From Bin87 sp965261195 (lineage in GTDB: Bacteria; Chloroflexota; Dehalococcoidia; Lucifugimonadales; UBA3495), in contig OZ253455.1 of NCBI GenBank assembly GCA_965261195.1, positions 3,162,001 to 3,226,000 on the forward strand: a stretch of 64,000 nucleotides of DNA, read 5' to 3'. Of the stretch, positions 33,497-41,328 are shown piece after piece. Position numbers and translations under genes: made by a program. Position 1 is the first letter of the stretch. Each line of letters opens with the position of its first letter. Below the pieces are notes generated by a model that ran no database searches, was not told where the DNA came from, and saw only the letters and a program-made list of their open reading frames with translations.

Positions 33497-34225
33497 CTAG
33501 GGGTTCTGCAAGCGTTGGATTTCCGCTTCCAGCTCCTGGATGCGCGCTTCGGCAGCGACGCGGGCCGCAGCTTCGGCGACGCGCCCATCATATGCGTCGT
33601 CGTAGGTGGGTAGGTAGCGCCCGGCCTCCGGGTCGTACCAGCGCAGTTGACCGTGCTCCCAGCATATATCCAGATTCAATACGTCGCTGTGTCCCCAGTA
33701 CATATTGGCCGCGAACCGATTAATGGGGATGGACTGGTAAGCCTCGTCGACCAGGCGGTCTCCGGCCAGATGAGTCTCGTAGTATTTGCCGCCCTCAGGG
33801 TCAAAGCGCCAGTATTCCGGTACGCCGTAGCCAGCGTAGCCGATTCGCTGGTTGCTTTCGTCGTTATTCGCCGTGGTTGGGGAGGCGATTTCCAGCACGA
33901 AGTCAGGCGGCTTCCCCTGTTCAACAATGGCGTAGCCGCGCTGGACAATGATGGCGGCCCGGTCAACATTGAAAGCGACGAGCAGGTCGGGAATCAGCAC
34001 ACCCTCGCGCCGCTGGGTGACGTTCCGGCTCTGGGTGACGTTCCGGCTAATGGGCATTTCGCTGATGACCAGAGTAGTGCTTGTCGCGCCGAGGTGGCGG
34101 CGCAAGGCCGGTTGGCAGGCCGGTTCGTCGAGGTAAATCGAGTTCTGCATATCGTCCCTGGGCGGAAAGTCCGGGAACCGGCTGTCCGGCCCGGCCGGCG
34201 GCGACACAATCGGTTTGGTGGTCAT
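33497..34225 (-). CDS. Uma2 family (DUF820) restriction-endonuclease-like protein
   Basis: From ATG 34225 the 242-residue protein reads MTTKPIVSPPAGPDSRFPDF. The nuclease core is visible as LIPDLLVAFNVDRAAIIVQRG, quoted as LIPDLLVAFN with PDFVLEIASP, and GYGVPEYWRFDPEGGKYYE, the PD-(D/E)xK-like pattern of Uma2. An exact 18-bp tandem repeat at 34013-34048 duplicates SRNVTQ. A coiled-coil-like Ala/Glu/Arg tail follows (RVAAEARIQELEAEIQRLQN). Function is unknown; the family is expanded in Cyanobacteria and Chloroflexi. The longer frame upstream is rejected. Confidence 0.85.
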   Translation of the reverse strand: MTTKPIVSPPAGPDSRFPDFPPRDDMQNSIYLDEPACQPALRRHLGATSTTLVISEMPISRNVTQSRNVTQRREGVLIPDLLVAFNVDRAAIIVQRGYAIVEQGKPPDFVLEIASPTTANNDESNQRIGYAGYGVPEYWRFDPEGGKYYETHLAGDRLVDEAYQSIPINRFAANMYWGHSDVLNLDICWEHGQLRWYDPEAGRYLPTYDDAYDGRVAEAAARVAAEARIQELEAEIQRLQNP

Positions 34226-34375
34226 AACGAGCCTCATGGCATGGGGTAGCGACGGCGACGGCACTATTATAGGCTGAGCTGCTGTAGGGGATGGTGTATA
34301 GTGGGCGACCGATGTGGCGCTCATTCTAGCATTGTGGGCGAGGGGTAAGGCGTTTCGCACAAAGGCATTTCGTAC

Positions 34376-35386
34376 ATGGGAACCGTGGGAATTATTGCCA
34401 ATCCCGCCGCGAGCAAAGACATTCGACGGCTGGTGGCGCAGGGCCGGGTTGTGCCCGATTGGGAAAAGGTGAATACAATTCGCCGGGCGCTGGTCGGCCT
34501 GCAGTCGACCGGCATTGACCGGGTGGTGGCGATGCCCGACAGCGGCCACCTGTGCCGACGGGCCGCCGACGACCCCAGCGTCAACATTGCCCTCGAAATG
34601 CTGCCGATGCACGCGCTGTACACCGAGGGGGATACCACGCGGGCCGCTGCCATGATGGCCGAGCTGGGCGTGGACTGCCTGATTACGCTGGGCGGCGACG
34701 GAACCAACCGCGCCGTGGCGGTAGGCACCAACCGGCTGCCCATCGTGGCGATTTCCACCGGCACCAACAACATCTTTCCGGTGATGGTCGAAGGGACGCT
34801 GGCCGGGATTGCCGCCGGGCTGGTGGCGTCGGGCCGGATGAGTCTGTCCGATACATCGGTGGTGAGCAAGACGCTGCAAATCTGGAACAACGGTGAGTAT
34901 CTGGACCTGGCGCTGGTGGACGTTGCCATCTCACGGGAGCGGTTCGTGGCGACGCGGGCCATCTGGGATCTGGACACGGTTCACGAGGTGTTCCTGACTC
35001 GAGCCGAGCCAGCCGGGATTGGGTTGTCGTCCATCGGTGGGCGTTTGCATCCCATATCGATGGGCGACGTTGGCGGGTTGCGCTACCGGCCGGGCCTTCC
35101 CGATGCCGATGGAGAGACACCGATGAGGGCGACCACGGTGATTGCGCCGGTGGCGCCGGGCCTGGTGGAGTCGGTGGCGATTGCCGACTGGAGTATGTTG
35201 CAGGAAGGCGTGCCGGTTGACCTTGAACCGAGGAATTGCACGGTGGCGCTGGACGGCGAGCGTTCTCTAACTCTCTCACCCGCTGACCACGTCCAGATTT
35301 TGCTGGCTCGCAACGGGCCGCCGGTGGTGCAGGTGCAACGCACCCTGCGTCGGGCCGCCGAGCTGGGCTTCTTCAACATCGCCTAG
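34376..35386 (+). CDS. ATP-NAD kinase-like protein (AcoX-like)
   Basis: The 336-residue protein has the NAD/diacylglycerol-kinase signature LITLGGDGTNRAVAVGTNRL followed by PIVAISTGTNNIFPVMVEGT. The N-terminal GIIANPAASKDIRRLVAQG matches the AcoX/ATP-NAD kinase-like family, whose members often lie next to acetoin dehydrogenase genes. No such genes are present here. Kinase activity is plausible but the substrate is not known. The next gene follows 26 bp downstream. Confidence 0.85.
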   Translation: MGTVGIIANPAASKDIRRLVAQGRVVPDWEKVNTIRRALVGLQSTGIDRVVAMPDSGHLCRRAADDPSVNIALEMLPMHALYTEGDTTRAAAMMAELGVDCLITLGGDGTNRAVAVGTNRLPIVAISTGTNNIFPVMVEGTLAGIAAGLVASGRMSLSDTSVVSKTLQIWNNGEYLDLALVDVAISRERFVATRAIWDLDTVHEVFLTRAEPAGIGLSSIGGRLHPISMGDVGGLRYRPGLPDADGETPMRATTVIAPVAPGLVESVAIADWSMLQEGVPVDLEPRNCTVALDGERSLTLSPADHVQILLARNGPPVVQVQRTLRRAAELGFFNIA

Positions 35387-35412
35387 CCGGGTTCCCGGTT
35401 GGACGCTGTCCT

Positions 35413-36156
35413 ATGCTGGCGGGCTGGGAACTGGTTATTGGCCTGGGGATAATTTTCCTGGGTTCCATCGTGTTGGGCACCATCAGCTTCGGTATCGGCA
35501 TGGTGTCCATGCCGGTGCTGCTGCTGTTCCTGGCGCCCCAGGATGCCGTGGTTATCATCAACGCCATGATTGTGCTGACGACGGGTCTGACGGTGATACA
35601 AACCTGGCGACACCTTCGACTGAAAGAAAGCTGGCCTTTCGTAGCCGCTGGGCTGCCGCCGGTTCCCATTGGAGTAATGCTGCTGAACTCGGCAAACCCG
35701 GTGGCGCTGCGCATCGCCATTGTAGGGCTGATCCTGGCGTTGGGGGTGATGAGCCTGTTTCAAATCCGTTTGCCGGGGGCCAGACGGAGATTGGCGTCTC
35801 CCGTGTGCGGGTTCATCACTAGCCTGCTGGTCACGACGTTGGGCATCGGAGGGCCGCTGGGGGGACTTTATGCCATCGAGCAGGATTGGTCGCGGGACAC
35901 GATTCGCGCTACGCTGGCGTTGTACTTTTTTCTGGCGGCGGGGTTGGCGATGGGATTGTTCGTGGCCATCGGGCTGGTGCGCACAGACACGGCGCAGAAC
36001 ATTGGCGTGTTGGCGGTCGCAGTGGCGCTGGGTTCAGCGGTGGCCGCAGTGGTGTCGCGGCGCTTGAGCTTGCGGGTTTTCCGATACACGGTATCGGCGG
36101 TGACCATCATCGGAAGCGCGTCCCTGCTAATCAGGGAGTTGGCGCGACTGCTGTAA
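35413..36156 (+). CDS. TauE/SafE family sulfite exporter-like membrane protein
   Basis: The 247-residue protein has about eight hydrophobic segments and the characteristic glycine- and proline-rich start GLGIIFLGSIVLGTISFGIG with FLAPQDAVVIINAMI. The second-half repeat TSLLVTTLGIGGPLGGLYAI matches the family. It should export small sulfur or organic anions across the inner membrane; the substrate is unknown. It follows the kinase-like gene closely and converges on the Uma2 gene. Confidence 0.85.
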   Translation: MLAGWELVIGLGIIFLGSIVLGTISFGIGMVSMPVLLLFLAPQDAVVIINAMIVLTTGLTVIQTWRHLRLKESWPFVAAGLPPVPIGVMLLNSANPVALRIAIVGLILALGVMSLFQIRLPGARRRLASPVCGFITSLLVTTLGIGGPLGGLYAIEQDWSRDTIRATLALYFFLAAGLAMGLFVAIGLVRTDTAQNIGVLAVAVALGSAVAAVVSRRLSLRVFRYTVSAVTIIGSASLLIRELARLL

Positions 36157-36189
36157 TTGCTTAAGTTGAAGCGGAAACCTGATTGCGGT

Positions 36190-36771
36190 TCAGCCCTGCA
36201 TAATTGGCTTTATGTCTATGGTAATGTCGGGGAAGGCCTGCGGGGAGATGCTGTCACCGATGCCAAAATAGCGCGTCTTGGCGTACTGACTTCCGTCGGG
36301 TTCGGTATATGACTCCACGCGCCGGTCGCGCAAATTGACAATCCATACTTCCGGGATGCCGGCTTCCGCGTACCGGGGCAGTTTTTCGTTCCGGTCATAA
36401 TCTACCGTACTGTCTGATACTTCAATCAGCAGCAGCACTTCTTCTGGCGCGGGATGTCCGTGCCGGTAGAAGTCATCGCGTCGCTCCAGCAGCATCAGGT
36501 CCGGCTGCAACATACTCTGGTCATCAATGTGCAGCGGATTTTGAATTCTTACTACTGCGCGCCGTTGCAAAGGGAAGATTAGCGCCTCATTAACCCAGTC
36601 CACGGAAAACGCGTGGTGTTCGCCGATTGGAGCCATTTCGATTACTGCTCCGTTTAGCAGCTCAACGCGCTCCTGCGGAGCCAGAATGCCGGCCGCGGCC
36701 ATAGCATAGTAATCGGCCACGCTGAACTTGCGCCGGCTTCTGCTGACGGTGGGAAGGCTGGTAGTCGTCAT
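36190..36771 (-). CDS. Uma2 family (DUF820) restriction-endonuclease-like protein
   Basis: The 193-residue protein has the typical Uma2 layout: KFSVADYYAMAAAGILAPQE, ERVELLNGAVIEMAPIGEHH, LQPDLMLLERRDDFY, VLLLIEVSDSTVDYDRNEKL and YAEAGIPEVWIVNLRDRRVE. The conserved Asp, Glu and the D/E-x-K-like elements are kept. It is a shorter, more canonical member than the one at 33497. Function unknown. Confidence 0.9.
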   Translation of the reverse strand: MTTTSLPTVSRSRRKFSVADYYAMAAAGILAPQERVELLNGAVIEMAPIGEHHAFSVDWVNEALIFPLQRRAVVRIQNPLHIDDQSMLQPDLMLLERRDDFYRHGHPAPEEVLLLIEVSDSTVDYDRNEKLPRYAEAGIPEVWIVNLRDRRVESYTEPDGSQYAKTRYFGIGDSISPQAFPDITIDIKPIMQG

Positions 36772-36880
36772 ATTGCCGAACCCTCTCGGCGGCGGCGTGG
36801 TGAACGGTTAGTTGATTATATGCGTATCAGCTACCCAAGCGGCAACGGGATTGTCACACTACTCGGTCATGGTGCGTTCG

Positions 36881-37801
36881 CTAGGAAGACAGGTCGTGGA
36901 AAGCGGCCAGGGCTGCGGTGATGCCGTCGCCCACCGCAGCGCCGAGCTGGCGGGTTGATTCGGCCCGGGCGTCGCCGCAGGCATAAACGCGGGGGACGTT
37001 GGTGCGCATATGAATGTCGGCGTAGACATGGCCGAGTTCGTCCATGTCCAACACTTCCTTGAAATACTCGGTGTTGGGGTGGAAGCCCACGTAGATGAAT
37101 GCGGCCGCCGTGGGATAGTCGTAGACCTCGCCGGTTTTGAGGTTTTTGACACGGGCGGCTTCGAGCACGTCGTTGCCGACGAATCCTTCGACGACATGGC
37201 TCCAGAGCCACTTGTACTTGGGGTTGGCGAAGGCGCGGTCTTGCAGGACCTTGGTGGCGCGCAGTTCGTCGCGACGATGGATGACGGTTACGGAGTTGCA
37301 GATACCGGTGAGGTAGAAACTCTCGTCCATGGCGGAGTCGCCGCCGCCGACCACCACCACATCCTGTCCGCGGAAGAAGTTGCCGTCGCAGACGGCACAG
37401 TAGGAAACACCGCGTCCGCTGAACTCGTCTTCGCCGGTAACGCCCATCTTGTTGTGAGAGCCGCCGGTGGCGATGATGAGGGCGCGGGCGGTGAAGTCGC
37501 CTTCGGAGGTGCGAATCAGCTTGCGATCGTCGTGCAGATTCTCGACGGCCTCAACCTCCGCGAATTCCATTTTGGCTCCGAAGCGGTCAGCCTGGCTGAA
37601 CATTTCGTCAGCCAGGGCCTGGCCTTTGACCCCGGTCTTGAACCCGGGATAGTTCTCAATCTCGTCGGTGATGAGGAGCTGCCCACCGGGGCCGATGCTC
37701 TCGATCATTACGGTGCTGAGCATGGCGCGCGTCGAATAGAGCCCGGCAGACATGCCGGCTGCGCCGGCGCCGAGTATGACAACGTCGTAGTCCTGTGCCA
37801 T
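36881..37801 (-). CDS. trxB: Thioredoxin-disulfide reductase
   Basis: The 306-residue flavoprotein starts MAQDYDVVILGAGAAGMSAG, an FAD-binding dinucleotide fold. It has the redox pair Cys135-Ala-Val-Cys138 (YCAVCDG), then VVVVGGGDSAMDESFYL for NADPH binding, and VYACGDARAESTRQLGAAVG at the C-terminus. It reduces thioredoxin with NADPH. Both active-site Cys are encoded by ordinary codons, unlike the two nearby UGA-containing genes. The upstream epimerase gene on the same strand may share its transcript. Confidence 0.95.
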   Translation of the reverse strand: MAQDYDVVILGAGAAGMSAGLYSTRAMLSTVMIESIGPGGQLLITDEIENYPGFKTGVKGQALADEMFSQADRFGAKMEFAEVEAVENLHDDRKLIRTSEGDFTARALIIATGGSHNKMGVTGEDEFSGRGVSYCAVCDGNFFRGQDVVVVGGGDSAMDESFYLTGICNSVTVIHRRDELRATKVLQDRAFANPKYKWLWSHVVEGFVGNDVLEAARVKNLKTGEVYDYPTAAAFIYVGFHPNTEYFKEVLDMDELGHVYADIHMRTNVPRVYACGDARAESTRQLGAAVGDGITAALAAFHDLSS

Positions 37802-37849
37802 CGGAATGGTTCCTCCTTGAGGTGGTAAACCTTGGGGTGTCGGTGGTGG

Positions 37850-38830
37850 CTAGTCGCGCCGACGGTCGGGGGGCAGTCTGACTCGGGCGGGCCGTCGGGT
37901 CGTGGAATCGCGGATCTGATCGACGGCGAGTTTGAGGCCCTCTTCCAGCGGTACGGTGGGCTTCCAATCCAGATCTTTGGTGGCGCGGGCGGAATCCAGG
38001 GCGATGCTGAACACCTCTCCTGGCCGACGGGGCTGGTAGGACGGTTCCTGGTCGAACCCGGTGAATTCCTGTAGCAGCTCGTACACGCGGCCAATGTTAA
38101 CAGGATCTCCGGTGGCAATGTTGTAGGTGCCGCCGTCGCCGCGGCGCATGGCGGCAATGTTGGCTTCGACGACGTCGGAAACGAAAACAAAGTCGCGCTC
38201 CTGTGTGCCGTCGCCGTAGATGGTGGGTCGTTTGCCTTCCAGCATCAGGCCCGCGAAGATCGCGACCACTCCGGCCTCGCCGTGGGGGTTCTGGCCGGGG
38301 CCGTACACGTTGGCGTACCGCAGGATCGTATAGTCCAGCCCGTAGGTGCGCTGAAACAGTTTCAGGTAGAGTTCTCCGGCGTACTTGGACATTCCGTATG
38401 GAGTGAGTGGGTTGACCGGGGTGTCCTCATTGCAAGGGATAATTTCCGGGTCGCCGTAGAGGGCTCCGCCGGTGGATGAGAAGATTAACTTGTCCACGCC
38501 TTCGGAAGCGCAGGCGGAGATTAGTCGCACGGTTCCCACCACGTTGGTATCGGCGTCGGTCACCGGATCAGCCGATGATCTCGTAACGCTGCTTTGAGCT
38601 GCCAGGTGGTACACGATTTCCGGGCGTTCACGCTGGACAATCTGTTCGATTTTGGGGTCATTGATGTCGGCGTGATAGAAGACCGCGTGGTGGTTGACGT
38701 CGCGCAACTGGCCGGCGCTGAGGTCGTCAATTACCACCACGGAGCACCCGCCATCCAGGAGACGAGTAACCAGGTGGGAGCCGATGAAGCCGGCGCCGCC
38801 GGTAACCAGGACTTTGGTAGGTTCTGCCAT
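37850..38830 (-). CDS. NAD-dependent epimerase/dehydratase (UDP-glucose 4-epimerase-like)
   Basis: The 326-residue extended SDR begins with VLVTGGAGFIGSHLVTRLLD and contains the catalytic YGMSKYAGELY (Tyr and Lys), VYHLAAQSSVTRSSADPVTD and LRYANVYGPGQNPHGEAGVV. It resembles GalE-like and UDP-sugar epimerases for cell-envelope glycans. The substrate cannot be told. It lies 48 bp ahead of trxB on the same strand. Confidence 0.9.
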   Translation of the reverse strand: MAEPTKVLVTGGAGFIGSHLVTRLLDGGCSVVVIDDLSAGQLRDVNHHAVFYHADINDPKIEQIVQRERPEIVYHLAAQSSVTRSSADPVTDADTNVVGTVRLISACASEGVDKLIFSSTGGALYGDPEIIPCNEDTPVNPLTPYGMSKYAGELYLKLFQRTYGLDYTILRYANVYGPGQNPHGEAGVVAIFAGLMLEGKRPTIYGDGTQERDFVFVSDVVEANIAAMRRGDGGTYNIATGDPVNIGRVYELLQEFTGFDQEPSYQPRRPGEVFSIALDSARATKDLDWKPTVPLEEGLKLAVDQIRDSTTRRPARVRLPPDRRRD

Positions 38831-39138
38831 TAATGTACGCTCAGCCTAATGTGCCGCGAAACCGGGTTTCACCACTTTACTATCGTAATCCAAACACCGG
38901 AATGGAGCAACCGACGGGCGCGTTCCGGGGGTTGCGGTGGCCGGTTTGCGGCGGTTGGTTTGCGGTGGCCGGTTTGCGGCGGTTGGCCGCCGGAGAAGCC
39001 GGTCGGTTTTGTGATGCAACGAATTGCCGGTCAGTCTCGGATACCATTGACAACGCTGCGGTTAATAGTGTATCAATCTGCTACTGCAAGTGAACGCCGG
39101 ATATGATACCGGCATCCTTGTCCCAGGAGGAGGAAATT
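38831..39138. other. Intergenic region with a tandem repeat
   Basis: The gap contains a two-unit 28-bp tandem repeat at 38932-38986 (TTGCGGTGGCCGGTTTGCGG core). No gene is supported. The AGGAGGA ribosome binding site of the next gene ends it. Confidence 0.6.
38932..38986. repeat. 28-bp tandem repeat, two units
   Basis: Two head-to-tail copies of a unit starting TTGCGGTGGCCGGTTTGCGG are essentially identical. The unit itself is internally repetitive (GGTTTGCGG). It lies upstream of the epimerase gene and could be a replication slippage product. Confidence 0.8.
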
Positions 39139-39390
39139 ATGCCCGATATCTATTACGCAAGGCCCAGCAATTTTCTGTCCGACCCTCGTGACAAGACCGT
39201 CATTACCGGGGAGTCCGAGGACGAAGTCCTCCAGAAAATGTACGATTATCTGAGCAGTCCTGACGCTCAGGCGCGCTATCCTGGTGTTGGAGACCCGACC
39301 GAGTTGGAAAACAACATCCGGACCTGTATCTTCAAGAAGGGTACCAAGGCCATCCACAACCGCCCTCCGGATGCCGCACCCGTGAAGTAA
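39139..39390 (+). CDS. Small conserved-looking hypothetical protein
   Basis: The 83-residue protein starts at ATG 39139 after a perfect AGGAGGA ribosome binding site. It begins MPDIYYARPSNFLSDPRDKT and is soluble and charged, with two short helices (EDEVLQKMYDYLSS). I do not recognise the family. The strong translation signal and a downstream terminator support a real single-gene unit. Confidence 0.6.
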   Translation: MPDIYYARPSNFLSDPRDKTVITGESEDEVLQKMYDYLSSPDAQARYPGVGDPTELENNIRTCIFKKGTKAIHNRPPDAAPVK

Positions 39391-39417
39391 GCAACCGGGA
39401 AGTTCCAGGTTTTTACA

Positions 39418-39447
39418 AGCCCCTGTCCTCTTTCAAGGATGGGGGCT
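39418..39447 (+). terminator. Hairpin terminator after the small gene
   Basis: The arms AGCCCCTGTCC and GGATGGGGGCT form an 11-bp stem (including G-T pairs) with loop TCTTTCAA, followed by GTTTAGG. Confidence 0.65.
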
Positions 39448-39587
39448 GTTTAGGCGGGTGTTTCTTAACGGCCGGCGGCGAACGTGGGCCGTCAATAGTG
39501 CTGTCAGCGGGCGGGGTCATTGACGCTGCGGGGTAAATTCCGCCGTTCGGTTGCGCCGGTATGTCCCCAGGGTTATACTCCGACATC

Positions 39588-40277
39588 ATGCCGATTAACC
39601 CCGACGATTTCCCGCCAGGCAGCCACGCCGAGCTCCCGTTGTTCCCGCTGAACAACGTGGTTCTGTTTCCGGGTATGCCCTTGCCGTTGCACATATTTGA
39701 GGAACGGTACAAGGCGATGATCGGGGCGTGCGCCGACCGCGACGAGCCTTTTGGCGTGCTGCTCATCCAGGATGGCAACGAGGTTGGGGACCCGGCCACG
39801 CCGCATACCGTTGGCACCACCGCCCGCGTGTCGCAGGTGCAGCGGCTGGAAGAGGGACGCCTGAATATCCTGACTCGCGGCGAGACCCGGTTCGAGCTGC
39901 TGGATACGGTTCAAACCACCCCGCACCTGGTGGGTCTGGTTCGCTATCTGGAAGATGAAGAAGGGACGGTTTCAGCGACTACGGTGGCCGGGGTGCGGGA
40001 ACAATTCGTGGCGCTGCAACGGCAGTTGACCGCAATGGCGGGCGGATGGGATCGCGAGATTACGGTGCCCGACGAAGCCATTGCACTGGCGCGTACCGCT
40101 GCCGCCACCCTAGCCGTTAGCCTGCCGCTGCCGCCCGATGTTCGACAGGCACTGCTGGAAACGCCGACCGCAGGCGCTCAACTGGAAAAGTTGCTGACGC
40201 TGATGCGTCAGGCCAACCGCATCGTCAGCGAGCAGGTTGAACAGAACACGCCGTTCAAAGGGCCGCGCCTGAACTAA
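39588..40277 (+). CDS. Lon N-terminal (LON substrate-binding) domain protein
   Basis: The 229-residue protein (from ATG 39588, MPINPDDFPPGSHAELPLFP) has the Lon N-terminal domain: LPLFPLNNVVLFPGMPLPLH followed by IFEERYKAMIGACADRDEPF and GVLLIQDGNEVG. There is no ATPase or protease domain, so it is a stand-alone LON-substrate-binding protein of the kind common in bacteria. Its role is unproven. The C-terminal half is helical. Confidence 0.9.
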   Translation: MPINPDDFPPGSHAELPLFPLNNVVLFPGMPLPLHIFEERYKAMIGACADRDEPFGVLLIQDGNEVGDPATPHTVGTTARVSQVQRLEEGRLNILTRGETRFELLDTVQTTPHLVGLVRYLEDEEGTVSATTVAGVREQFVALQRQLTAMAGGWDREITVPDEAIALARTAAATLAVSLPLPPDVRQALLETPTAGAQLEKLLTLMRQANRIVSEQVEQNTPFKGPRLN

Positions 40278-40288
40278 TCGGCGTGCGG

Positions 40289-41209
40289 CTACGAGCGGTA
40301 GATTCGGCGCGCGCCGGCTTCCGGGATCAAACCGGAGAACAGCTCCGGGTGGATCATCTCTGCCAGTATTTCCAGGCCGGTTACCAGTCTGGGGCCCGAC
40401 CGGCTGGTGTAGTTGCTGGCGTCAATGGCGAAAACGCGGTCGTTTTGCACCGCGGGCAACGATGACCAGCCTTCCTTCGCCTCCAGGAGCGGAACGTCTT
40501 CCAGGGCGCGGGGCACTTCAAACCCGCAGGGCATCAGCACGATTACGTCCGGTTGACTCTCCACTACGGCGTCCCATTCCAGCGGGAAGGAACCGGATTC
40601 CTTGTCGCCGAAACAGTTAGCGCCGCCGGCCAGTTCAACCATTTCGGGAACCCAATGCCCGCCGCACATCAGTGGGTCAGTCCATTCCAGATGGAGCACC
40701 CGAGGTTGACGGTCGGCCAGCGCGGCCCGTTGTGTGATGGTGTCAATGCGCCCCTGCATCCGCGCGACCACCGTGTCGGCGGTTGCTTCGGAATCGGTGG
40801 CCCGTCCGACGCGGCGCACATCCTCCAGAACGTCGCCGAGGTACTGCGGGTCCAGCGACAGGATTTGAGGCTCCTTGGTCATGTTGGCGGTGGACTCAGC
40901 GACCTGCTGAGAGGAAACCGCTCAAACTTCGCAGATGGCCTGGGTCAGCAGCAGGTCCGGGTCGGCGGCGTCCAGAATAGACTGGTCGATGTGGTAAATG
41001 CCCAAGCCCTCAGCCAACCGCTCGGAGATGATACGGCTAATTTCACCGCTGGTCGGGTTGGTGCCCTCAAATACGCTCCTGACCACCCAGGGTTTGGTCT
41101 TGGCCTGCGCTGGGTAATCGCATTCGTGGGTAACGCCATAGAGTTGGTCTTCCAACCCCAGGGCGTAGACAATCTCGGTAGCCGACGGCAGAAAAGAGCA
41201 GATACGCAT
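40289..41209 (-). CDS. BtuF-like cobalamin-binding protein, probable selenoprotein (in-frame UGA at residue 96)
   Basis: The full frame from ATG 41209 to TAG-type end at 40289 encodes 306 residues, the normal length of cobalamin-binding proteins of the BtuF/ABC-substrate-binding kind. Residues 1-95 read MRICSFLPSATEIVYALGLE onward and end QAICEV; residue 96 is UGA (40922-40924); then AVSSQQVAESTAN leads into YLGDVLEDVRRVGRA and PRVLHLEWTDPLMCGGHW. Family members have CxVCAV here, so the UGA replaces the second Cys of a CxxC motif. Nothing else in the frame is broken. A SECIS-like hairpin follows at once. I read it as selenocysteine (CEVU). A recent nonsense mutation is the alternative. No signal peptide is seen. 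Confidence 0.75.
40887..40921 (-). promoter_or_regulatory. Bacterial SECIS-like hairpin of the cobalamin-binding protein
   Basis: Directly after the UGA the mRNA reads GCGGU (lower stem), UUCCU, CUCAGC (upper stem), AGGUC (loop), GCUGAG, UCC, ACCGC. Both stems pair perfectly (5 and 6 bp). The loop starts 16 nt after the UGA and contains the GGUC of the E. coli fdhF SECIS loop, and there are unpaired U residues on the 5' side as SelB recognition needs. Confidence 0.75.
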
Positions 41210-41328
41210 CAGAGGGCCTTCCTGTTGGGCAGGTTCAGTTTGGGCAGGTTCCGTTTGGCGGGCGCTGGGCCAATTGTAGCACGGCGCTGGCGTGTACGTT
41301 GGGCTGGCAATCCTGCCGGACCGGTGCG

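Noticed and set aside
34226..34879. N-terminal 218-codon extension of the Uma2 frame
   Set aside because: It runs antisense through the NAD-kinase-like gene, and Uma2 homology starts near ATG 34225.
40922..40924. Simple nonsense mutation splitting the cobalamin-binding gene
   Set aside because: Not excluded, but the UGA sits exactly on a CxxC Cys, is followed by a SECIS-type hairpin and the rest of the 306-codon frame is clean, so Sec is preferred.
41210..41328. Cobalamin riboswitch upstream of the BtuF-like gene
   Set aside because: The gap is only 119 bp and I see no B12-box-like sequence or fitting fold.
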